DNA of 12,925 nucleotides from NCBI GenBank assembly GCA_024405255.1, contig JAKSOY010000120.1:1-12925 (forward strand). Reading direction: 5' to 3'. Under the pieces are notes generated by a model, which was not told the DNA's origin, searched no databases, and worked only from the letters and a program-made list of their open reading frames with translations. The position numbers were made by a program, and so were the translations under genes. Of the stretch, positions 6,745 through 12,925 are shown piece by piece; position 1 is the first letter of the stretch, and every line of letters begins with the position of its first letter. The DNA is from Kiritimatiellia bacterium. Lineage in GTDB: Bacteria; Verrucomicrobiota; Kiritimatiellia; RFP12; UBA1067.

Positions 6745-7839
6745 TTACGAAGACGGCGCGGCGGCTTTACGAAGCTCGTCGAGCTTGGCGCGGATGGCCT
6801 TCACCATCTCGTTGAGATCGGTCAGGTCCTTGACCGTCGCCTCGAGCGGACACGATCCCGACTTTTCGCGGTTGAGAATCAACGGCACCGTCTGTGTCGC
6901 CGTAAACGGAATGCCCCGCTCCTTCAGGAGCTTCGCCGCCGATTCAGCCATCAGTTCGGCATGCACGCGCTTGGCCCCGCCGGCCACGCAGAGGGCCGCC
7001 GCAGCCTTGCCCACCACCTTGTCGATCACCCAGGCGTCCTTGAAATCCGACGGCTGGTTGTCGAGCAGGCCGAGCAGCGGACCGAGTCCGCGGCCCTTCC
7101 CCGACGCGCAGAACACGCCGTCCTTCACCAGCAGAACAGACACCTTGCCCGCGGCAATCAGCTGCCGGGCCTCCGCCAACACATCCTGGTCACTCATCGG
7201 CTTCACCTCGCGATGCTTTTCAAATCCCTTCACCGTCATCGCCGGCAGCGGACGCGCCGGACACAAATGTTCGCACGCACCGCAGGCGATGCACTTCATC
7301 TTGTCGATCACCGGAACCTTGGGACCCTTCGGGTTCTTTTCGTCCAGCGGCAACAGCACAATGGCCTTGACCGGACAATGATGCTCGCACGCACTGCAGG
7401 AAATGCCGTCGGTCGCCGCCAGACAGCGCTCCTTGTGCCAGATGGCATGGCCGATGTGGATGTTGCGCTTCTCTTCCGGCGTCACACGGCGAATCGCCCC
7501 CGCCGGACAAACTTCGCCGCAACGCGTGCATTCGGGCCGGCAATAACCGTGCTCAAAACCCATTTCCGGCTGCATGAACCGCTTCAACGAAGACGTCACC
7601 GGCCGCAGAACGTGGTTGGGACACTGCTGGACGCAGAGCTGGCAACCGACGCACTTGTCCGTAAACGCCGCCAGCGACCGCGAACCGGCCGGCACGAGCG
7701 GCGTCTTGCGTTCCGGCACACCGGGACGCGACACCTCCGCCAGTCCGCCATCCAAAATCTTCTCGTCGTCCACCGCCCAGGCGCTCGCGGCCGTCAGCCC
7801 CGCACCTGCCAGAAAATTCCGCCGATTTACTTCGACCAT
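6745..7839 (-). CDS. Tat-exported polyferredoxin (NapG/MauM-like) fused to a DUF1893 domain
   Basis: The 364-residue protein begins with a twin-arginine signal (NRRNFLAGAGLTAASAWA, residues 5-22), so it probably works outside the cytoplasmic membrane. Four 4Fe-4S motifs follow: Cys63/66/69/73, Cys100/104/107/111, Cys139/148/151/155 and Cys183/186/189/193. This matches the layout of NapG/MauM periplasmic ferredoxins that pair with NapH. Residues 222-335 resemble DUF1893 (TM1506 fold, deaminase superfamily): VSVLLVKDGVF, VIDKVVGKAAAALCV, RVHAEL (291-296) and GSCPLEATV (328-336). I infer that it accepts electrons from the NapH-like partner and that the DUF1893 domain senses or handles an unknown ligand. 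The start at 7839 was chosen over 7860 because AGGGGG lies 7 nt upstream and the Tat motif then sits near the terminus. It overlaps the NapH-like gene by 13 nt. Confidence 0.88.
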   Translation of the reverse strand: MVEVNRRNFLAGAGLTAASAWAVDDEKILDGGLAEVSRPGVPERKTPLVPAGSRSLAAFTDKCVGCQLCVQQCPNHVLRPVTSSLKRFMQPEMGFEHGYCRPECTRCGEVCPAGAIRRVTPEEKRNIHIGHAIWHKERCLAATDGISCSACEHHCPVKAIVLLPLDEKNPKGPKVPVIDKMKCIACGACEHLCPARPLPAMTVKGFEKHREVKPMSDQDVLAEARQLIAAGKVSVLLVKDGVFCASGKGRGLGPLLGLLDNQPSDFKDAWVIDKVVGKAAAALCVAGGAKRVHAELMAESAAKLLKERGIPFTATQTVPLILNREKSGSCPLEATVKDLTDLNEMVKAIRAKLDELRKAAAPSS

Positions 7840-8660
7840 GTCAGCGCCCCCTTTCCACAAGCCGCCCCGCAGTCAAAACATCCCACGCACTTCACGAGGT
7901 CGATCTTGCCCGTCTTCACATCAATGCAGCCGCCCTTGCACGCGCGCGCGCAAAGTCCGCACTTCACGCACTTCGCCGGATCAATGGTCGGCTTGAAACG
8001 CGCGTGGCGCGCGACATGCGCCAACACCGTTCCCACAGGACAAATCGTGTTGCACCAGACGCGTCCCCGCCACACGGCCAACGCCGCAATGAGCGCCAGA
8101 AGTCCCGCCGAAACAGCCATGACGCACAAGGCCGGCGCCACCTGTTCAACTGCGTAGAACGTGTAGCGTCCCGTCCGTTCCGCCCAGGCCGCAAGCGCAT
8201 TGTTGCCCATGCCCCACAAGGGACCGAGCAGCGTCTGCGCGGCACGCGAGTAGATGCCATACGGTTCCAGCCACTGGTAGTGGAATCCGAGAAACGCGCC
8301 GCCGAAGAAAACGACGGCAATCGCCATCCGCACGACTTCGCGCACCGTACGCGCCGCACCCGCAAGCGGCGCGGCAGACGAAAACCGCAAACCGAAAATC
8401 CGACGGAAGAAGCAGAAGATGTCCTGCAGAATGCCGAGCGGACACAACACCGAACAATAGACGCGCCCGAAGAGGAACGTCACGGCGAGAATCGCCAAAA
8501 CGGTCCACACCGACAGCGCCAGGGCCGATGGCATGAACTGGATTTTCGCAATCCAGCCGAGATAGTCGGAAGCCAGGCCCGTGAAGTCCAACAGCGACAG
8601 CGTCAGACCGAGCATCGCGAAGGTCGCGAGCACGATACGAAGAATACGAAGCTTACGCAC
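7827..8660 (-). CDS. NapH-like membrane 4Fe-4S protein
   Basis: This is a polytopic membrane protein (277 residues) of the NapH/MauN/NosR C-terminal type, which take electrons from quinols or cytoplasmic donors and pass them to periplasmic ferredoxins. Hydrophobic segments lie at about 7-25, 45-65, 108-128 and 172-197. The two signature GRVxCxxxCPxG motifs are at 66-76 (GRVYCSVLCPLG) and 199-210 (GRVWCNTICPVG). The C-terminal soluble part has two cluster motifs, Cys231/234/237/241 and Cys258/261/264/268. The usual proline after the last cysteine is lysine or glycine here. The start is GTG, supported by AGGAGG 7 nt upstream. The gene overlaps the aldo/keto reductase gene by 8 nt and the polyferredoxin gene by 13 nt, so the three are almost certainly co-translated. 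Confidence 0.9.
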   Translation of the reverse strand: MRKLRILRIVLATFAMLGLTLSLLDFTGLASDYLGWIAKIQFMPSALALSVWTVLAILAVTFLFGRVYCSVLCPLGILQDIFCFFRRIFGLRFSSAAPLAGAARTVREVVRMAIAVVFFGGAFLGFHYQWLEPYGIYSRAAQTLLGPLWGMGNNALAAWAERTGRYTFYAVEQVAPALCVMAVSAGLLALIAALAVWRGRVWCNTICPVGTVLAHVARHARFKPTIDPAKCVKCGLCARACKGGCIDVKTGKIDLVKCVGCFDCGAACGKGALTWSK

Positions 8661-9975
8661 GACCGTTCCTCCTCAGCTTTTCAACGAGATCGTCCACACG
8701 GCGAATCGCCGCCGGAATGTCAATGGACTGCGGGCAATGCGGCGAACAGCGTCCGCAGCCCGTACACCGTTCGGCGCGCCGGAGGGCCGGCACGGACCGC
8801 TCGTAGTCGATCAGGAACCGACGACGATTCACGGCGTAGTCGGGATCGCTCGGATTTTCCGGCAGGCGCCCTTCGGCCACCGCTCCGTTCCAACAGCCGA
8901 GAATGCCCGGGATGTCGAGTCCGTACGGACACGGCATGCAGTAGTTGCAGTTGTTGCACGGAATCGTATCGTCGCCGAGATAGGCCTTCGCCGCGCGCTC
9001 CAGCGCCGCGAATTCCTTCTGGTCAAGCGGACGCAGCGGCGAAAACGTCTTCACATTCTCCACCAGATGCTCCATCCGCGTCATACCGCTCAGCACGGTA
9101 AAGACCCGCGGCATCGAACCCGCGAAACGGAAGGCCCAGCTCGCCGGCGTCGCCTCGGGGTCAATCGGCGTCAGGCACCGTGCGACCGAGAAATTGAACT
9201 TCGCGAGACGGCCGCCCAACGTCGGCGCCATCACGGACACGGGAATGTTCTTCTCGTCGAGCAGGCGATAGAGCACCTCGGCGTTGACGTGATTGTACTT
9301 CGCCGTTTCCGTCCCGTGCTTCCAGTCGACATAGCTCAACTGAATCTGCGCGAAATCCCATTTGTACTTCTCATGCAGCGACAGCACATAGCGGAAGGTC
9401 TCCTCTTCGCCGTGGTAGGAGAAGCCGAGGTTGACGATCCGCCCGGCCTCGCGCTCCTTCACGAGGAAGTCGAGCATGCCGTTGTCGATGAAACGCGCAT
9501 TGAAACCCTTGGGACCGCCGCCGCCCACCGTGTGCAGCAGATAGTAGTCGATCTTGTCCACACGAAGGTTCTTGAAGGAGTCCTCGTACATCTTCTTGGA
9601 CGCTTCCAGCGAGTGGAGCGAAGGACTCATATTCGAGAGCTTCGTCGCAATCAGCCACTTCTTGCGCGGATGGCGCGCGAGGGCAGTGCCGATGACCGTC
9701 TCGGAATGGCCTTGGCAATAGACCGGCGCCGTGTCGAAATAGTTGATGCCATGCGCCAGCGCGTAGTCCACCTGGCGATTGACCAGCTCTTGGTCGATGC
9801 GCGCGCCGCCTGCATCCTTTGCGCTGTCGCCTTCAAGCGTCGGCAAGCGCATGCATCCATACCCGAGCAGACTCGTCTTGGGACCGCGCGCGCCCGTACG
9901 CAGGGTCATCAACTGCTTGCTGTTTGCAATGATGGGCGCACCCAAGGCGGCAAAAAAAGCACGTCTATTCATCAT
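8653..9975 (-). CDS. Aldo/keto reductase with twin-arginine leader and two C-terminal 4Fe-4S motifs
   Basis: The 440-residue protein is an aldo/keto reductase of the ferredoxin-fused type; its substrate is unknown. After a 22-residue leader (MMNRRAFFAALGAPIIANSK, 1-20) the barrel begins at about 23 with LRTGARGPKTSLLGYGCMRLP. The catalytic tetrad is complete: Asp81 and Tyr86 (FDTAPVY), Lys112 (ATKLS) and His148 (YLLHT). The C-terminal extension has Cys340/343/346/349 (CNNCNYCMPCPYG) and Cys404/407/410/414 (CTGCGRCSPHCP), as in ferredoxin domains of related putative oxidoreductases. The leader has NRR and a short hydrophobic run, so Tat export is possible but not certain. The ATG at 9975 has GGAGG 9 nt upstream; the longer frame from 10077 only reads through the upstream gene. 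It overlaps the polymerase gene by 11 nt. Confidence 0.9.
   Translation of the reverse strand: MMNRRAFFAALGAPIIANSKQLMTLRTGARGPKTSLLGYGCMRLPTLEGDSAKDAGGARIDQELVNRQVDYALAHGINYFDTAPVYCQGHSETVIGTALARHPRKKWLIATKLSNMSPSLHSLEASKKMYEDSFKNLRVDKIDYYLLHTVGGGGPKGFNARFIDNGMLDFLVKEREAGRIVNLGFSYHGEEETFRYVLSLHEKYKWDFAQIQLSYVDWKHGTETAKYNHVNAEVLYRLLDEKNIPVSVMAPTLGGRLAKFNFSVARCLTPIDPEATPASWAFRFAGSMPRVFTVLSGMTRMEHLVENVKTFSPLRPLDQKEFAALERAAKAYLGDDTIPCNNCNYCMPCPYGLDIPGILGCWNGAVAEGRLPENPSDPDYAVNRRRFLIDYERSVPALRRAERCTGCGRCSPHCPQSIDIPAAIRRVDDLVEKLRRNGRA
8668..8674 (-). promoter_or_regulatory. Ribosome binding site supporting a GTG start
   Basis: GAGGAGG on the minus strand ends 7 nt before the GTG at 8660. This is the strongest Shine-Dalgarno sequence in the cassette. 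It decides the start of the NapH-like gene, whose first ATG in frame would remove most of the first membrane segment. The site lies within the last codons of the aldo/keto reductase gene. Confidence 0.7.
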
Positions 9976-11488
9976 CGGTCGTTTCCTCCAGATCACGCGG
10001 GATGTATCCCGTGGCGCTCGCCAGCGAGACAAAGAACGCAGAGAGGCAGGCGGCCGAACGCATCGGGCAGTCGCCAAAGGCGTGAATCAGCAAGGCGATG
10101 TTGCCTAGCAAGATCCAGAACGTACCCGCCGGCAGACAGTAGATGGCACGTGGCATCGGCGGAGCCTTGTCGTTCTTGAGGAAGCGCGACGCCATCAGCA
10201 AGCGATACCAGTCCGTGAAAATCGGCGACAGCAGCATCACGAAGATGGCGAAGAGCGCACCCACCCCCACCACGCCATGCTCGCAGAGGAACTGCAGATA
10301 GTCGTTATGCACATTGGCACCGCCCACGGTCTGAATGCTCTTCATCTCCTCGGGCTTGAGGTAGTTCTTGAAGAAATGGCGATACCCCCAGCCGCCCACG
10401 CCGAAGAACGGATGGTCCTTGAAGATGGCCGTCGCCACGCGCACGTGGTACTGCGCCCGGCCTGTCACCCGTTCGGCCACGTTGAAGGAATCGAGCGAAC
10501 CGAGTTCCTTCGAAAGCCCCTCCGGCGCGAACACGAACACGGAAATGAGGAACAGGATTCCGCCGAAGAACACCACGGCCGCACTCTTGACGCGCCGAGC
10601 CCGATGGTGGCGCGCAAGCAGGAGCGAGCACTCGTAATAGAGAAACGCCAGAGCCGCAAGCGAGAACACGAGAATCAGCGCCGCACGGCAAAGCGTACAG
10701 ACGACGGCGAAGAAGTTCAATGTCACCGCGACGAGCGGATAATGCGCATGCAACGCACGATTGAGGCGCTGCGTACTCACGGAGCCCTTGCTCCGGTCGA
10801 TATGGGGCAACTGCGCCACCTCCGCCACGCGCGTCTGCCACACGCCCACGGAAAACGCGAACATCATCGTGAAGAACGCACCGCCCATGTTCGGATAGCC
10901 GAACACCGAGAAGAAGTCCGCCCCCGCCGGCGTCGAACCCCAGAACGCCGCCGTCGCACCCGTTCCCCGCTGGATGAAGCCGAGCACCGCCAGAACCGCC
11001 GCATTCCAGACGATCATCTCCATCAGCAGGCGTTTGCCTGAACGGCCGAGCGCATGCTTCGCGGCCAACATGGCCGTGAGCGTCGGCAGGAACCAGATGA
11101 ACACGCCGAAATGCTCGGCCGAATTGACGCAGAACGGCGCAAACGGCACCGGTGGATCGGCCTGCGCCCCAGCCAGGATCTTGGCGACATCGCATTCCGG
11201 ACACAACCCGCGGTTCACCAGCGGGATCGCCAGCACGAACAGAAAGCCGATCGTGACATAGAACAGCGGATCGCTCTTCAATCCCCGCCACACACGCCGA
11301 CGCGCCGCGAGAGGATCCTCATGCGGGTGACGCTGCGGAAAGCAGATGAGCGACTCGAAGAGAAACGCCCACAACCACGGGATTGTCGGCATGAGCGCAT
11401 CCGCCCGTGCACCGCCATGCAGCCAGACAAAGGCCGCCATCGTGGCGAACACGAGGAATACGGAGAGATTCTTGAACAATGCGTTCAT
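9965..11488 (-). CDS. O-antigen ligase / polymerase-like (Wzy_C) membrane protein
   Basis: The 507-residue polytopic membrane protein resembles the O-antigen ligase and Wzy polymerase superfamily, which join lipid-linked oligosaccharides at the outer face of the inner membrane. Hydrophobic segments are visible throughout, for example at about 7-23, 76-90, 127-143, 156-171, 251-285, 303-320, 407-422 and 452-470. The large external loop before the diagnostic segment contains the common KDHPFFGVGGWGY (358-369). HNDYLQFLCEHGVVGVG (394-410) is the family signature, and the late HAFGDCPMRSAA (469-480) fits the usual H-x2-D-x-P-x-R pattern. Ligase and polymerase cannot be told apart from sequence alone, and no glycosyltransferase lies nearby. 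The ATG at 11488 follows GGAAGG. It begins 32 nt after ahcY and overlaps the aldo/keto reductase gene by 11 nt. Confidence 0.85.
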   Translation of the reverse strand: MNALFKNLSVFLVFATMAAFVWLHGGARADALMPTIPWLWAFLFESLICFPQRHPHEDPLAARRRVWRGLKSDPLFYVTIGFLFVLAIPLVNRGLCPECDVAKILAGAQADPPVPFAPFCVNSAEHFGVFIWFLPTLTAMLAAKHALGRSGKRLLMEMIVWNAAVLAVLGFIQRGTGATAAFWGSTPAGADFFSVFGYPNMGGAFFTMMFAFSVGVWQTRVAEVAQLPHIDRSKGSVSTQRLNRALHAHYPLVAVTLNFFAVVCTLCRAALILVFSLAALAFLYYECSLLLARHHRARRVKSAAVVFFGGILFLISVFVFAPEGLSKELGSLDSFNVAERVTGRAQYHVRVATAIFKDHPFFGVGGWGYRHFFKNYLKPEEMKSIQTVGGANVHNDYLQFLCEHGVVGVGALFAIFVMLLSPIFTDWYRLLMASRFLKNDKAPPMPRAIYCLPAGTFWILLGNIALLIHAFGDCPMRSAACLSAFFVSLASATGYIPRDLEETTDDE

Positions 11489-11520
11489 GGGCGTCCTTCC
11501 TCAGAAGCGTGATCTGATCA

Positions 11521-12909
11521 TCAATAACGGTAGTAGTCGGGCTTATACGGACCTTCCACCGGCACGCCGATGTAGTCCGCCTGGCGCTTCGTGAGCGTCG
11601 TCAACGTCGCCCCGCGCGCCGCGAGGTGAAGCCGCGCAACTTCTTCGTCGAGCTCTTTCGGCAGCCGGATCACGCCCTTCACCCCGCCCTTCCAGAGCAT
11701 CATCTGCGCCAGGCACTGGTTGGTAAAGCTGTTCGACATCACAAATCCCGGATGGCCCGTGGCGCACCCGAGGTTCACGAGGCGGCCCTCCGCAAGCAGA
11801 TAGATGGAGTGTCCATCCGGATAGGTGAACTTATCCACCTGCGGCTTGATGTTCGTCCGCTTGATCCCCGGCCACGCCATCAACCGAGCGACCTGGATTT
11901 CATCGTCGAAGTGGCCGATGTTGCACACGATCGTCTGGTCGCGCATCTGCGCCATGTCTTCGGCCGTGATGATGTCCACATTGCCCGTGCACGTCACGAA
12001 GATGTTCGCCCACGGCAGCGCCTCCTGCACGGTGCAGACGTCAAAGCCCGCCATGCACGCCTGCAGCGCACAGATCGGGTCGGCTTCAGACACCTTGACG
12101 CGGCAGTGGTTCTCGCGCAGCGATTCCGCGCACCCCTTGCCCACATCGCCATACCCGCACACGAATGCGTTCTTGCCCGCGAGCATCACGTCCGTCGCGC
12201 GCTTGATGCCATCCACCAGCGACTCGCGGCAGCCATAGATGTTATCGAACTTGGACTTCGTCACCGAGTCGTTCACATTGACCGCGGGGAAGAGCAGTTC
12301 GCCCTTCGCCTCAAGCTGGTAGAGACGATGCACGCCGGTCGTCGTCTCTTCCGAAACGCCGCGCACATTCGCCGCCGCACGCGAGAACCACGTGGGGTCC
12401 TTTTCAAGCGTCGCCGCAATCGTCGCGAAGAGCGCCTTCTCTTCCGCGCTCGACGGATTCGCCAGCACCGAGGCGTCCTTTTCCGCACGCGACCCCAGAT
12501 GCAGCAGCAGCGTTGCATCGCCGCCGTCGTCCACAATGAGGTCCGGGCCCTTGCCGTCCGGCCAGGTCATCGCCTCTTTCGTGCACCACCAGTAGTCCTC
12601 CAGCGTCTCGCCCTTCCAGGCGAAGACCGGCGTACCGGTCTGCGCAATCGCCGCAGCCGCCGCATCGTTCGTCGAAAAGATGTTGCAGCTGGCCCAGCGG
12701 ACGTCCGCACCCAGCTCCTTCAGCGTCTCGATGAGGATCGCCGTCTCGACCGTCATGTGCAGCGAGCCCATCACCCGCGCGCCCTTGAGCGGTTTCTGCG
12801 GACCGTACTTCGCGCGCGTCTGCATCAAACCGGGCATCTCCGGCTCTTCGGTTTCAATCAGCTTGCGACCCAGCTCGGCCAACCCAATATCCGCAACTTT
12901 GTAATCCAT
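11521..12909 (-). CDS. ahcY: Adenosylhomocysteinase (S-adenosyl-L-homocysteine hydrolase)
   Basis: This cytosolic NAD-dependent enzyme splits S-adenosylhomocysteine, the by-product of methyl transfer, into adenosine and homocysteine. The 462-residue product is full length. It has the substrate-binding HMTVET (51-56), VDDGGD (126-131), EETTTG (187-192) and [13 protein letters not shown] (211-223), which includes the conserved Lys and Asp. The NAD-binding loop is GYGDVGKG (252-259). [14 protein letters not shown] comes later, and the C-terminus KPDYYRY is the family's usual ending. The insertion at about 140-180 is typical of many bacterial enzymes and absent from the shortest forms. The ATG at 12909 follows GGGAG at good distance. 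Any promoter or SAH riboswitch would lie to the right, outside the window. It is the first visible gene of the long right-hand unit. Confidence 0.97.
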   Translation of the reverse strand: MDYKVADIGLAELGRKLIETEEPEMPGLMQTRAKYGPQKPLKGARVMGSLHMTVETAILIETLKELGADVRWASCNIFSTNDAAAAAIAQTGTPVFAWKGETLEDYWWCTKEAMTWPDGKGPDLIVDDGGDATLLLHLGSRAEKDASVLANPSSAEEKALFATIAATLEKDPTWFSRAAANVRGVSEETTTGVHRLYQLEAKGELLFPAVNVNDSVTKSKFDNIYGCRESLVDGIKRATDVMLAGKNAFVCGYGDVGKGCAESLRENHCRVKVSEADPICALQACMAGFDVCTVQEALPWANIFVTCTGNVDIITAEDMAQMRDQTIVCNIGHFDDEIQVARLMAWPGIKRTNIKPQVDKFTYPDGHSIYLLAEGRLVNLGCATGHPGFVMSNSFTNQCLAQMMLWKGGVKGVIRLPKELDEEVARLHLAARGATLTTLTKRQADYIGVPVEGPYKPDYYRY

Positions 12910-12925
12910 TTTCTTCTCCCGTTCC

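Noticed and set aside
9976..10077. An N-terminal extension of the aldo/keto reductase gene
   Set aside because: The extension only reads through the polymerase gene's 3' end. GGAGG lies just before the ATG at 9975, and the Tat-like leader then sits at the terminus.
1..12925. CRISPR arrays, insertion sequences, tRNA or rRNA genes
   Set aside because: I saw no repeat-spacer pattern, transposase motif, terminal inverted repeat, or tRNA/rRNA-like sequence. Almost all bases are accounted for by the minus-strand genes.

Overview
This is a gene-dense, GC-rich bacterial chromosome segment. Every gene I accept is on the minus strand, so transcription runs from the right end to the left end. I infer an uncultured, host-associated anaerobe, possibly of the Planctomycetota-Verrucomicrobiota-Kiritimatiellota group. 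The clues are polyferredoxin-type redox genes, a Tat-signal Gfo/Idh/MocA oxidoreductase, a PurF variant that I recall from Bacteroidota and relatives, and degenerate TAAAATG heptamer repeats. This placement is tentative, because the window holds no rRNA gene or other decisive marker.

Right block (12909 down to 4808), in transcription order: ahcY (S-adenosylhomocysteine hydrolase); an O-antigen ligase/polymerase-like membrane protein; an aldo/keto reductase with two C-terminal 4Fe-4S motifs; a NapH-like membrane ferredoxin with a GTG start; a Tat-signal protein with four 4Fe-4S motifs fused to a DUF1893 domain; a Tat-signal Gfo/Idh/MocA oxidoreductase; and a type II toxin-antitoxin pair. Gaps are 32 and 37 nt at two junctions. 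The other five junctions overlap by 8 to 13 nt. I see no terminator until the hairpin at 4808-4828, whose loop carries the toxin stop codon. The block therefore looks like one long transcription unit, although internal promoters are possible.

Left block (4788 down to 1): a strong sigma-70-type promoter (TTGCGA, 17 nt, TACAAT with an extended -10) drives purF, prfB and tsaB. These are purine synthesis, peptide release factor 2, and a factor for the tRNA t6A modification. A second clear promoter (TTGCCA, 17 nt, TATAAA) precedes guaB, which runs off the left edge. purF and guaB both serve purine nucleotide synthesis, and prfB and tsaB serve translation.

The most interesting part is the three-gene redox cassette at 6745-9975. 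A membrane NapH-like protein lies between an aldo/keto reductase with a twin-arginine leader and eight cluster cysteines, and a twin-arginine polyferredoxin carrying a deaminase-fold DUF1893 domain. Together they could pass electrons across the membrane to an unknown substrate. Also notable are the PurF variant with an altered glutaminase site and extra C-terminal cysteines, the toxin-antitoxin pair whose antitoxin start lies inside an oxidoreductase gene, and the prfB that lacks the usual programmed frameshift. No intergenic stretch reaches 300 bases. I found no RNA genes, CRISPR arrays or insertion sequences.
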